DNA from: Saccharothrix sp. ST-888 | Lineage (GTDB): Bacteria > Actinomycetota > Actinomycetes > Streptomycetales > Streptomycetaceae | Length of the DNA stretch: 37,155 nucleotides | Reading direction: 5' to 3' | Assembly (NCBI RefSeq): GCF_000955975.1 | Contig: NZ_JYJF01000074.1 | Coordinates: 1 to 37,155, forward strand | Part shown: positions 1 to 6,778 of the stretch, in pieces | Position numbering within the stretch: position 1 is the stretch's first letter | Layout of the letters: each line of letters starts with the position of its first letter | The notes under the pieces: generated by a model | What the model was told of the DNA's origin: nothing | The model's database searches: none | The model's input: only the letters and a program-made list of their open reading frames with translations | Position numbers and translations under genes: made by a program

Positions 1-210
1 CCAGGCGGCCACGAACTCGTATCGCAGCCCGAGCGCGTCGGCCTCCTCCTGCGGCACCACGACGGTCGGCCCCTCCGGCTCGGAGACCGTCACCACCGGG
101 CGCAACCCGGCGGGAACGCGGGCGGGGAGGGTGCAGTAGACGTACCGTCCCGGGTTGAGCGTCGGGCGCATTCCACTGAGCAGCTTCTGAAGATCTCGTT
201 CACCGGCCAT
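1..210 (-). CDS. ACT-like domain protein (COG3602 type), 5' part only
   Basis: The gene reads leftward from an ATG at 208-210 and is still open at base 1, so only the first 70 residues are visible. It begins MAGERDLQKLLSGMRPTLNP and continues with RYVYCTLPA and VVVPQEEADALGLRYEFVAAW. This N-terminal pattern (short helix, then a YVYCT strand, then VTVSEPEGPTVVV) is what I know from the small actinobacterial proteins with a tandem ACT-like fold, related to the regulatory domain of aspartate kinase and called COG3602. Such proteins are thought to bind small ligands such as amino acids, but no reaction is established. No clear Shine-Dalgarno sequence precedes the ATG. The C-terminal part lies outside the window, so length and completeness cannot be judged. 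Confidence 0.7.
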   Translation of the reverse strand, partial: MAGERDLQKLLSGMRPTLNPGRYVYCTLPARVPAGLRPVVTVSEPEGPTVVVPQEEADALGLRYEFVAAW

Positions 211-780
211 GGCGGCCACGGTAGTCCGTACGTCCGGCGGTCGCCGGGAGGACGCGGCGGTCGAGCCGGATTCGCTGCCGCGCCGACGGGTGCCGGGACC
301 GGGGGCCACCACATGGCTTCGGGCACCTCCGGCCAGCCGGACACGAAGCCGAGCCCCACTCCCGGTCGGCGGCCCGACGCAACCGCGCCCGATGCCGCCG
401 AGGCCAACTCGGGCCGGGAGCAGGGCGATTGTCGCTCCTGGTTGTTCGCTTGCGTGCTTGTGCGCCCGTGTCGATGTGCAGCACGGGGGTTGCGGCGGCA
501 CTCCAGCTTCGACGGTTGCCCGAGCTGATCAACGCTCAACTCCCTTGCCGGGCAGCGGAGCTGCCGGTCACCGGCGGACTGCGAGCGGCGCGGCCATCGG
601 CCTTCTCCGCCCCGGTCGGGAGGTGCTCTGCCACGGCGGGGCGGCCGAAGAGCGATTCCTCGGGCACAGCGGCGCGGATCCGAGGACGGAAAGCCCCCCA
701 TGGCCGCGACCGGCCCCCGCCCCCCGACCGGTGGCCCCTGGCCCGTGGTCCGGGAGGGCTCGGCCCGGTGAGCCAAGTCG
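211..780. other. gene-free stretch upstream of padR
   Basis: About 570 bases between two divergent genes. Open frames exist on both strands but give Arg/Pro/Ala-rich translations with no domain, no ribosome binding site and no G/C preference at third positions. I see no RNA gene or repeat. It may hold the promoter of the leftward ACT-like gene or decayed coding sequence, but I cannot identify a source gene. Confidence 0.5.
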
Positions 781-820
781 TTGACGAGCGATAGTTAGCG
801 ATATATCGTCGAGTTATCGA
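781..820 (+). promoter_or_regulatory. padR promoter with overlapping palindromic operator
   Basis: A -35-like TTGACG (781-786) lies 17 bases before a -10-like TATCGT (804-809). The spacer and -10 are covered by a perfect 10-bp palindrome, CGATATATCG (799-808), flanked by CGATA (789-793) and TATCG (815-819). AT-rich ATAT/CGAT palindromes are typical PadR binding sites, so this is probably where the PadR protein encoded just downstream represses itself. The AT content stands out sharply from the surroundings. Confidence 0.6.
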
Positions 821-848
821 GATGCTTCGGAAGAGAGGCGTCGAGTGA

Positions 849-1514
849 GTGTTCAGAACGGTGGTGCGAGTCATGCGCGCAAGAGGATCGTTCCGGGGAG
901 AGCGTCGGCGCCCTGAGCGCGGGGAGTTCGCCGGGGAGAGCTTCGAGGGCCGCCATGCCTTCGGCGGCTTCGGTGGGCCGGGTCGGCCGGCGGGTCCGTG
1001 GGGGCCCGGGTTCGGCGGACCGTTCGGCCCCATGGGGGGACGGGGGCGCGGCGGCCACGGCCGCCGGGGCGGCCGGGCCCGGCGCGGGGACGTCCGCGCC
1101 TCGCTGCTCGCGCTGCTCAGGGAGCGGCCGATGCACGGCTACGAGATGATCACCGAGATCGGTGAGCGGACGGGCGGGGCCTGGCGGCCGAGCCCGGGAT
1201 CGGTCTACCCGACCCTCCAGCTGCTGGAGGAGGAGGGGCTGATCCGGGCTCAGGAGGACTCCGGAAAGCGCCTGTTCGAGCTCACCGAGACCGGGCGGGC
1301 CGAGGCCGAGGCGGGGCAGGAGTCCCCCTGGGACGAGGCCGGTCGCGGTGTCGACTGGGAGGCGGTCCAGGAGGTCGGCCAGGCGCTGGCCGCCGTGGAC
1401 CACGCCGTACGGCAGGTGATGACCACGGGTACGGAGGAGCAGCGGGCCAAGGGGCTCGCGGTCCTGGCCGAGGCGAAGAAGAAGCTGTACCTCATCCTCG
1501 CCGACGAGGGCTGA
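849..1514 (+). CDS. PadR-family transcriptional regulator
   Basis: The 221-residue protein has a low-complexity Gly/Pro/Arg-rich N-terminal half (about residues 35-79), then a PadR winged helix (about 81-150) with the family's landmarks: DVRASLLALL, MHGYEM, the recognition region PSPGSVYPTLQLLEEEGLI and the wing LFELTETGR. A C-terminal helical segment (about 160-221) would mediate dimer formation. The glycine-rich leader is common in actinobacterial PadR proteins and is not a precursor peptide. The GTG at 849 is preferred because GAGAGG (833-838) lies 10 bases upstream; an ATG at 873 is in frame but has no comparable site. The promoter carries a palindrome that suggests autorepression. No exporter or other obvious target is adjacent, so what it controls is unknown. 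PadR proteins usually respond to phenolics, drugs or other small ligands. Confidence 0.85.
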   Translation: MFRTVVRVMRARGSFRGERRRPERGEFAGESFEGRHAFGGFGGPGRPAGPWGPGFGGPFGPMGGRGRGGHGRRGGRARRGDVRASLLALLRERPMHGYEMITEIGERTGGAWRPSPGSVYPTLQLLEEEGLIRAQEDSGKRLFELTETGRAEAEAGQESPWDEAGRGVDWEAVQEVGQALAAVDHAVRQVMTTGTEEQRAKGLAVLAEAKKKLYLILADEG

Positions 1515-1809
1515 GCTCCTCGCCGGTCAGGGGCTCGGGGCTCCGCCTGCCCGGCCGGCCGAACGCGAACCGGGGGCATGCTCGGGCGGGCGCCGATGAT
1601 GCCCGCTCCGGCTCCGGGCGGGAGCGGGGCCGGAAGGGGAGGATGCCCCGGATGGGAGAGGCGCCCAGGCGCGGCCGAGCCTCGGGTGGGAGGCCCGTGA
1701 AGCCCGTGAGGCGTGCCTCACAGTCCGGCCCCAGCCGAATCTCGGCGCTCCGCCCCGCGCGCGTTCGGCCAGGGGGAGTCCCGTGCCCCGGAGGTGGCGG
1801 GAGGAGGGG
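1515..1809. other. intergenic region, nothing recognised
   Basis: About 295 bases between the convergent padR and small-protein genes. It is GC-rich with several imperfect inverted repeats but no strong stem, RNA gene or convincing reading frame. Confidence 0.4.
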
Positions 1810-2031
1810 CTACGCCGTGGCGGAGGGGTCGTACTCGTACTGCCAGTAGCGGCGCCGCTTGGCGGTGCGCATTTCGATCCGCCGGTAGACCAGGGTGGCG
1901 GCCGGTACGTCGCCGTGGGCGGGGACCGGTACCCGGTAGACCTTGGGCACGCTGTTGAGCGGGGTCAGTGCGACCGGCAGCACCGTGCCGTCCAGTGGCC
2001 CGCCCACGAATTCGGTGTCGGCGCTTCTCAT
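1810..2031 (-). CDS. small conserved protein of unknown function
   Basis: A 73-residue protein starting MRSADTEFVGGPLDGTVLPV, with a basic, aromatic C-terminal tail (RTAKRRRYWQYEYDPSATA). The FVGGPLDG start resembles small proteins seen in streptomycetes whose role is unknown. There is no signal peptide, membrane segment or metal-binding motif. A GTG at 2032-2034 directly precedes the ATG and could be used instead. Codon use has the expected G/C-rich third positions, which supports it as a real gene. It is transcribed away from the prim-pol-like gene across a 468-base gap. Function is not assigned. Confidence 0.65.
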   Translation of the reverse strand: MRSADTEFVGGPLDGTVLPVALTPLNSVPKVYRVPVPAHGDVPAATLVYRRIEMRTAKRRRYWQYEYDPSATA

Positions 2032-2034
2032 CAC

Positions 2035-2499
2035 CCCAGCGTAAGCGAGTCGGCCGGGGACCGGTCCGGCCGGATCCGCCCTGCTCGGAGGGGGCGGAAG
2101 CGGGGCAGCCGTGGAGAACCGGTGGCGCTGCAGAAACGGACCGGCGGAGCCCCGGTGACGGTCGCCGCGACGGCCGCAGCGCCGCCCCCGGTCAATCGGA
2201 CCCGTTCCGCACCCTTATCCTGCTCTGTACGCCCCTGGGGTCCACCCGGGTCTGCGGGCCCCGTACGGGCCGGGTCGGGCGCGCGGTGGTGTGCCTTCCC
2301 ACCGAGCCCAACTCTCGTACTCCGTACCGTGACCCAGGCGTTGGCCGTCCGGCAACCCCGGCTCCGGCTCATGGCGGACGCGCCGGATCGAGCACCACCC
2401 GGGAAGCAACAGGCGACCCCGGATGTTGCGTCGGATGTTGCGTCGGTCGCCGCGCCGTACCGGGCGTGGCAGGTCACGGCAGGGTGCGGAAGGGGTCTG
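2035..2499. other. divergent intergenic region with a 12-bp tandem repeat
   Basis: About 465 bases between divergent genes. The reading frame continues upstream of the prim-pol start but its translation has no conserved features. The only clear structure is a perfect tandem duplication of GGATGTTGCGTC (2421-2432 and 2433-2444), 56-79 bases before the ATG at 2500. Promoters for both genes should lie here, but I cannot place them with confidence. Confidence 0.45.
2421..2444 (+). repeat. 12-bp perfect tandem repeat, two copies
   Basis: GGATGTTGCGTC occurs twice without a gap upstream of the prim-pol-like gene. It could be a direct-repeat protein-binding site or a chance slippage product. Confidence 0.6.
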
Positions 2500-3210
2500 A
2501 TGGAAGCCAGCGGCAGGTGGACGACCTGGTGGCGGAAGCGCGAGCGGCAGCAGGCGGGGGCTGCGGCGGACGGCGCGGACGCGGCAGTGCGCCTCGATCA
2601 GCTGCTCGAAGCCGTCAGAGCGGGTTTCCCGGTGGCCCCGGCGGCACACCCGGCCGGCTATCGCTGCTCGTGTGACCGGGTCGGCTGTCCGGCCCCCGCC
2701 CAGCACCCCGTCTCGTTCGCCTGGCAGTCCCAGGCGACCACCGACACCGAGCAGCTGGCCCGCTGGCTCTCCCGCGACCCGCAGGCGAACTTCATCACCG
2801 CCACCGGCCGCGCGCACGACGTCCTGGACGTCCCGGCCGAAGCCGGCCGGCTCGCGCTGGAGCGGCTGGACGCGCTGGGCGTCGGCGGCCCGGTCGCGGC
2901 CGTCGGCGAGGACCGCTACCTGTTCTTCACCGCCACCCGGGGCACCCCGCAGGACGAGGACGAGTGGTGGCCGAGCGTGCTCGACAGCACGCCGGACACC
3001 ATGTCCGAGCACCCCGGTCTGCGCTGGCACTGCCGTGGCTCGTACACGCTGCTGCCGCCCGCCGCGCTCCCGGACGGCTCCGAGGTCCGCTGGCTGGACA
3101 CCCGTGGCCCCGAGCAGCAACTGCCGGACGCGCTGCGCGTCCTGGACGTACTCACCGACGCCTGCACCGAGGTGGGCGCCGTCGCCGAGGAGCAGTGGCT
3201 GATCGGCTAG
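2500..3210 (+). CDS. bifunctional DNA primase/polymerase N-terminal (prim-pol) domain protein, probably inactive
   Basis: A 236-residue protein starting at ATG 2500, with GGAAGGGG (2488-2495) just upstream. After a basic N-terminus it carries a Cys/His cluster (C56, C58, C63, H69 in CSCDRVGCPAPAQHP), as in the N-terminal part of archaeo-eukaryotic-type prim-pol proteins (PF09250), then NFITATGRAHDVLDVPAEAG, WHCRGSY and TLLPP. In active prim-pol enzymes this strand carries an Asp-x-Asp metal-binding pair. Here it reads D110-V-P112, so the second Asp is missing. Mobile-element prim-pols are also fused to a helicase, which is absent. I infer a domesticated nucleotide- or DNA-binding protein rather than a working primase. 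It stands alone, convergent with map. Confidence 0.75.
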   Translation: MEASGRWTTWWRKRERQQAGAAADGADAAVRLDQLLEAVRAGFPVAPAAHPAGYRCSCDRVGCPAPAQHPVSFAWQSQATTDTEQLARWLSRDPQANFITATGRAHDVLDVPAEAGRLALERLDALGVGGPVAAVGEDRYLFFTATRGTPQDEDEWWPSVLDSTPDTMSEHPGLRWHCRGSYTLLPPAALPDGSEVRWLDTRGPEQQLPDALRVLDVLTDACTEVGAVAEEQWLIG

Positions 3211-3253
3211 CAGGAGTCGCGCCGGCCGACCCTGCGGGGCGAGCGCAGCGGCG

Positions 3254-3307
3254 GGGCAGCGGTTCTTCGGGGGTGCGGGGAACCGCGCGCCTGAAGTCCA
3301 CGCCCCT
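3254..3307. repeat. intergenic palindromic repeat, copy 1
   Basis: The region after the prim-pol gene contains GCGGGGAACCGCGCG (3275-3289). The same 15-mer occurs in inverted orientation at 13292-13306. It resembles the GCGCGGGGAACYGCGCG-type palindromic repeat that is scattered between genes in many Streptomyces genomes. It lies between convergent genes and may help end transcription. Confidence 0.5.
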
Positions 3308-3336
3308 GCAAGATCGGCCGGACCGGCGCGCCGCCG

Positions 3337-4182
3337 TTACGGCAGGGTGAGGATCTCCGCGCCGTCGGCCGTGACGACCAGGGTGTGCTCGAACTGGGCG
3401 GTCCGCTTGCGGTCCTTGGTGACGACCGTCCAGCCGTCCTCCCAGACCTCGTAGTCGTAGGTGCCCACGGTGAGCATCGGCTCGATGGTGAAGGTCATAC
3501 CGGGCTTGATCACCTCGGTGGCCCGCTCGCTGTCGTAGTGCGGGACGATCAGGCCGGAGTGGAACGACGTGTTGATGCCGTGTCCGGTGAAGTCGCGCAC
3601 CACGCCGTAGTCGAAGCGCTTGGCGTACGACTCGATGACCCGCCCGATCACGTTGATCTGACGGCCGGGCTTGACCGCCTTGATCGCCCGGTTGAGCGAC
3701 TCGCGGGTGCGCTCGACCAGCAGCCGGGACTCCTCGTCCACCTCGCCGCACAGGTAGGTGGCGTTGAGGTCGCCGTGCACGCCGTGGATGTAGGCGGTCG
3801 CGTCGATGTTGACGATGTCGCCGTCCTGAAGGACCGTCGAGTCCGGAATGCCGTGGCAGATCACCTCGTTGACGGAGGTGCAGATCGACTTGGGGAAGCC
3901 CCGGTAGCCGAGGTCCGAGGGGTACGCGCCGTGGTCGCACATGTACTCGTGGGCGACGGCGTCGAGCGCGTCGGTGGTGACACCCGGCGCGATCAGCTTC
4001 GCGGCCTCCGCCATCGCCTGGGCGGCGATCCGGCCCGCGATCCGCATCTTCTCGACCGTCTCGGCGGTCTGCACCTCGGGCCCGGTGTACGGCGTCGGCG
4101 CGGGCTTGCCGACGTACTCGGGACGCGTGATGTGCGCCGGAACCTTGCGGGTGGGGGACTGGATGCCGGGTACGAGAACCAT
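3337..4182 (-). CDS. map: methionine aminopeptidase, type I
   Basis: The 281-residue enzyme removes the initiator methionine from new proteins in the cytosol. All five metal ligands of the pita-bread fold are visible: D127 (NIDATAY), D138 (HGDLN), H201 (FTGHGI), E234 (TIEPML) and E265 (QFEHTL), plus the substrate-binding H110 (ICHGIP). The N-terminal extension of about 40 residues with a proline-rich PAPTPYTGP stretch matches the longer actinobacterial type (MetAP1c of Mycobacterium tuberculosis), in which such a linker is thought to contact the ribosome. The ATG at 4180-4182 gives MVLVPGIQSPTRK; longer upstream readings have no support. The gene is divergent from the small WFYC protein gene across 103 bases. 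Streptomycetes usually carry more than one map gene, so this may not be the only one. Confidence 0.95.
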   Translation of the reverse strand: MVLVPGIQSPTRKVPAHITRPEYVGKPAPTPYTGPEVQTAETVEKMRIAGRIAAQAMAEAAKLIAPGVTTDALDAVAHEYMCDHGAYPSDLGYRGFPKSICTSVNEVICHGIPDSTVLQDGDIVNIDATAYIHGVHGDLNATYLCGEVDEESRLLVERTRESLNRAIKAVKPGRQINVIGRVIESYAKRFDYGVVRDFTGHGINTSFHSGLIVPHYDSERATEVIKPGMTFTIEPMLTVGTYDYEVWEDGWTVVTKDRKRTAQFEHTLVVTADGAEILTLP

Positions 4183-4285
4183 GGCCGCGAGTCTATCCGC
4201 CGGGCCCCTCACCGCCCCGGCAGTGTGTGCGAGCCGGGCATCGGGAATGATCCCTATCGAAGCGAACGAGCGACGGGAGACCATC

Positions 4286-4519
4286 ATGGCGCTGGGATTC
4301 GGCCACAAGCCCACCGGGAAGCCGGGGGAGTGGTTCTACTGCATCAAGCACGCCAAGGTCGAGGAGGGCCCGGACTGCCCGGCCAAGGACCGGCTGGGAC
4401 CGTACGCCAGCCGCGAGGAGGCCGCCCACGCGCTCGAGACGGCCGCCGAGCGGAACCGCGAGTGGCAGACCGACCCGCGCTGGAGCGACACCGAAGGACC
4501 GGCCGACGAGCAGGCGTGA
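4286..4519 (+). CDS. small conserved actinobacterial protein with WFYC and GPYASREEA motifs
   Basis: A 77-residue soluble protein starting at ATG 4286, with GGGAGA (4274-4279) seven bases upstream. Visible signatures are EWFYCIKHAKVEEGPDCPAKDRLGPY, then an Ala/Glu-rich helix and DPRWSD. This pattern is familiar from short proteins in streptomycetes and relatives. The GPYASREEAAHALE part resembles the second half of a SPOR-like repeat, in which a strand precedes a helix, but the protein is too short for a full SPOR domain. Two cysteines (in FYC and PDC) could bind metal or be redox-active. It is divergent from map. No biochemical role is known to me. Confidence 0.8.
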   Translation: MALGFGHKPTGKPGEWFYCIKHAKVEEGPDCPAKDRLGPYASREEAAHALETAAERNREWQTDPRWSDTEGPADEQA

Positions 4520-4564
4520 ACCTCCCGGAGGCGTAGTGCCGGAGCCGCCCGCGCGCCCTCGCGC

Positions 4565-4930
4565 TCAGACGGTCGCCGCTGCCGGGCCCTCGGCGGCCTT
4601 CCGGGTGGCGCGGACGGCCGCCGCGTGCGGGTCGGTCCTGGAGTCGTACGCGAGCAGCTTCGGCAGTGCGGCGGTCAGCCCGAGCACGCCGACCACGCAG
4701 GCCAGCCCGCCCGCCCAGACCGAGCCGCGGACACCGATCAGCGCGGCCATGCCGCCGACCCGGACCTGGCCCAGCTGCGGTCCGACCGAGTAGCTGAGCA
4801 GCTCGACCCCGGCCAGCCGCCCGCGCAGCTCGTCCGGGATGGACTGGTTCCAGATCACCGAGCGGGCGATGCCGCTGATCTGGTCCGCGCCACCGGCCAG
4901 CGCGAGCCCCAGCAGTACGGGCGCCACTGG
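4565..4930 (-). pseudogene. C-terminal remnant of an MFS exporter (EntS-like, MFS_3)
   Basis: The reading frame covers only about the last 120 residues of a roughly 420-residue major facilitator transporter. It retains the family's late signature (GGADQISGIARSVIWNQSIP, then ELRGRLAGVELLSYSVGPQL, then the final two membrane helices and LPKLLAYDS). This pattern belongs to the enterobactin-exporter-like group. The first nine or so helices are absent. The ATG at 4931-4933 that opens the frame is fortuitous: it lies inside codons of a different upstream gene fragment in another frame. The remaining piece has no stop codons, so the loss looks fairly recent, or the fragment is too short to have collected any. 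It should not be annotated as a transporter. Confidence 0.8.
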
Positions 4931-5024
4931 CATGCAGGGCCCGGAGCAGCGGGAAGGGGTCGAAGCCGAGGGCGTCGTCGGTGGCGATGGTGCCGAGCTC
5001 GGTGTCGGCGGCGTCGTGGCTCAG
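4923..5024 (-). pseudogene. 5' fragment of a second gene fused to the MFS remnant
   Basis: On the minus strand, one base out of phase with the MFS remnant, about 34 codons read LSHDAADTELGTIATDDALG followed by FDPFPLLRALHASGA. I recognise the GFDPFPLLRALHxxGAR start as similar to streptomycete nucleotidyltransferase-like proteins that continue with a VMGQVAG and DLDLLW stretch, but that continuation is missing and the MFS sequence takes over near 4925. The expected ATG position reads CTG (5022-5024). Family identity is from memory and moderate only; the frame switch is seen directly. Confidence 0.5.
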
Positions 5025-5117
5025 ACCGGTGGCCGCCCGGCCACAGGTGAGTTCGCGGACCTTCGCCGTGCAGCTGAGCTCGAACGGCTCTGAACCGGCG
5101 GAGTCGGGGCGTGCGGC

Positions 5118-5693
5118 TCACCAGTCGGCGAGTGGGGAGGTGGCCAGGTGGGCGAGGAAGGGGAGGCGGGGGAAGCAGGAGCGGGTGCCGGCGGCGGTGC
5201 TGACGAGGTGTTGGACGAGGGCGAAGGGTTCCTCGGCGGCGTCCGGGACGGTGAGGCGCTCGTGGGCGAGGGAGGCGAGGTCGTGGTCGCCGGTGTCGAG
5301 GGCGAGGACGGTGGCGCCGCTGCGGCGGGCGTCGTGGACGCGTTCCAGCAGCGGGCCCTCGGCGGTGGCGAGGGCGACGATCAGGACCGTGGCGCCGCGC
5401 CGAGCCTGCGCCAACCGGCCGACGCCGTGGGCGAGATGGGCGGGCGAGCCGTCCGGGACACGGTGCCGCAGCAGGGTGGGGGACAGGCCGCTGACACCGG
5501 AGAGGCCGGCCTCCGCGTCCAGGTGGGCGGCCAGGTGCCAGGGCTCGTACTGCTCGGTGCCGACCAGCAGCAGCCCGTCGGCGCTGCGGCGGCTGACGCA
5601 TCTTCGCAGTGCGCCGCCGAAGGCCCGGGTGCTCTCCGGCCAGCCGGTACCGGCCAGTGACCGGGCCAGTGCTGAAACTCTCATCGCGTCCAT
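5118..5693 (-). CDS. conserved streptomycete protein of unknown function
   Basis: A 191-residue soluble protein beginning MDAMRVSALARSLAG (a second ATG at 5682-5684 would give MRVSALARS). Landmarks are FGGALRRCVSRRSADGLLLVGTEQYEPWHLAAHLDAEA, PAHLAHGVGRL, TVLIVALA and a pattern of alternating strands and helices (GATVLALDTGDHDLASLAHERLTV) that suggests a Rossmann-like alpha/beta fold. The C-terminus contains FPRLPFLAHL. I know similar proteins from streptomycetes, always as hypothetical. It is divergent from npdG, with only 48 bases between the starts, so the two may share regulation. Downstream on the same strand lies the fused pseudogene scar. Neither start has a good ribosome binding site. 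No function is assigned. Confidence 0.75.
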   Translation of the reverse strand: MDAMRVSALARSLAGTGWPESTRAFGGALRRCVSRRSADGLLLVGTEQYEPWHLAAHLDAEAGLSGVSGLSPTLLRHRVPDGSPAHLAHGVGRLAQARRGATVLIVALATAEGPLLERVHDARRSGATVLALDTGDHDLASLAHERLTVPDAAEEPFALVQHLVSTAAGTRSCFPRLPFLAHLATSPLADW

Positions 5694-5741
5694 AGCCGCA
5701 CAGGATGGAGCACGGGGCCCGGCTTTGGCAGGATCATCCGC

Positions 5742-6434
5742 ATGAGTACCCACGATTCAGTGACGGAGCCGACCCGAGGGCTCCCCGACGTCTCCGAGCT
5801 GGTGGTCGGCGTCCTGGGCGGCACCGGTGACCAGGGCCGCGGGCTGGCCTACCGGCTGGCCAAGGCCGGGCAGCAGGTGGTGATCGGCTCCCGTACGGCG
5901 GAGCGCGCCGAGACGGCGGCGGCCGAGCTCGGCCTCGGCGTGCGCGGTGCGGACAACGCGACCGCGGCCAGGGAGAGCGACATCGTGATCGTCGCCGTGC
6001 CGTGGGAGGGCCACGCGGCCACGCTCTCCGGCCTGCGCGAGGAGCTCGCGGGCAAGCTCGTGGTGGACTGCGTCAACCCGCTGGGCTTCGACAAGCAGGG
6101 CGCGTACGCCATCAGGCCGGAGGAGGGCAGCGCCGCCCAGCAGGCCGCCGTCCTGCTGCCGGAATCCCGGGTGACGGCGGCCTTCCACCACCTCTCGGCG
6201 GTGCTGCTCCAGGACCCCGCGATCGAGCAGATCGACACCGATGTGATGGTGCTCGGCGAGGACCGCGAGGCCACCGACACCGTCCAGGCGCTGGCCGCCC
6301 GGATCCCCGGTATGCGCGGCATCTTCGCCGGCCGGCTGCGCAACGCCCACCAGGTGGAGTCGCTGGTGGCCAACCTGATCTCGGTCAACCGCCGCTACAA
6401 GGCCCACGCCGGCCTGCGGATCACGGACGTCTGA
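5742..6434 (+). CDS. npdG: F420:NADPH oxidoreductase (NADPH-dependent F420 reductase)
   Basis: The 230-residue cytosolic enzyme transfers hydride between NADPH and coenzyme F420, keeping up the reduced F420 pool used by reductases in actinomycetes. The Rossmann loop GVLGGTGDQGRGLAYRLA (about residues 23-40) and the following IGSRTAER (48-55), whose Ser/Arg side chains suit the 2'-phosphate of NADPH, are diagnostic. They are followed by IVIVAVPWEGHA, VVDCVNPLGF, AFHHLSAVLL and RNAHQVESLVANLISVNRRYK, as in Fno/NpdG proteins. The ATG at 5742 has AGGA about nine bases upstream. The gene ends just before a strong hairpin (6477-6510) and appears monocistronic. Confidence 0.92.
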   Translation: MSTHDSVTEPTRGLPDVSELVVGVLGGTGDQGRGLAYRLAKAGQQVVIGSRTAERAETAAAELGLGVRGADNATAARESDIVIVAVPWEGHAATLSGLREELAGKLVVDCVNPLGFDKQGAYAIRPEEGSAAQQAAVLLPESRVTAAFHHLSAVLLQDPAIEQIDTDVMVLGEDREATDTVQALAARIPGMRGIFAGRLRNAHQVESLVANLISVNRRYKAHAGLRITDV

Positions 6435-6476
6435 CGGGGATCGCGGTGGTCCGGCCGTCCGGCACGGACCGCACGC

Positions 6477-6510
6477 GAAGGGCCCCCTGCTCGGTGGCAG
6501 GGGGCCCTTC
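6477..6510 (+). terminator. hairpin terminator after npdG
   Basis: A perfect 14-bp stem, GAAGGGCCCCCTGC (6477-6490) with GCAGGGGGCCCTTC (6497-6510), closes on a six-base loop 43 bases after the npdG stop. There is no U-tract, which is normal for streptomycete terminators. Confidence 0.85.
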
Positions 6511-6555
6511 GGCGACAATGGGTGCTGACTGCCCCCGGCACCAGGAGTACAGACC

Positions 6556-6744
6556 ATGCCCCGCACCGCCCTCTACGCCTCGATCGTCTTCGTGCTGGCG
6601 GTCGCCGCGGCCGTGGTCTCGTTCGTGCAGGGCAACTGGCTGGGCGTGGTGTGGGTGCTGATGGCGGGCGTCTCCAGCAACATCGCCTGGTTCTACCTGC
6701 GCCGTGAGCGCCTGGCGAAGGCCGAGGCGGCCGCCGAGGGCTGA
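6556..6744 (+). CDS. small membrane protein with two transmembrane helices
   Basis: A 62-residue protein starting MPRTALYASIVFVLAVAAAV, with AGGAG (6543-6547) eight bases before the ATG. Two hydrophobic helices (about residues 6-24 and 29-46) are separated by a short QGNW turn and followed by a charged tail (RRERLAKAEAAAEG), so both ends probably face the cytoplasm. It lies between the npdG terminator and a convergent site-2 protease gene, so it is transcribed alone. No enzymatic motif is present. Its role is unknown. Confidence 0.75.
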   Translation: MPRTALYASIVFVLAVAAAVVSFVQGNWLGVVWVLMAGVSSNIAWFYLRRERLAKAEAAAEG

Positions 6745-6751
6745 GCCGGCC

Positions 6752-6770
6752 CCCGGGGACGCGCCCCGGC
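6752..6770. terminator. weak hairpin between convergent genes
   Basis: CCGGGG (6753-6758) and CCCCGG (6764-6769) can pair across a five-base loop in the 34-base gap between the small membrane protein gene and the site-2 protease gene. The stem is short, so the call is tentative. Confidence 0.35.
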
Positions 6771-6778
6771 AGGTCCGG

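Noticed and set aside
209..784. Overlapping open frames on both strands before padR
   Set aside because: The translations are Arg/Pro/Ala-rich with no domain, no ribosome binding site and no G/C preference at third positions. Such frames are common by chance in GC-rich DNA.
35..1090. Gly/Pro-rich N-terminus of the PadR protein as a possible peptide precursor
   Set aside because: It is continuous with the winged-helix domain, and such leaders are usual in actinobacterial PadR proteins. No modification enzymes are nearby.
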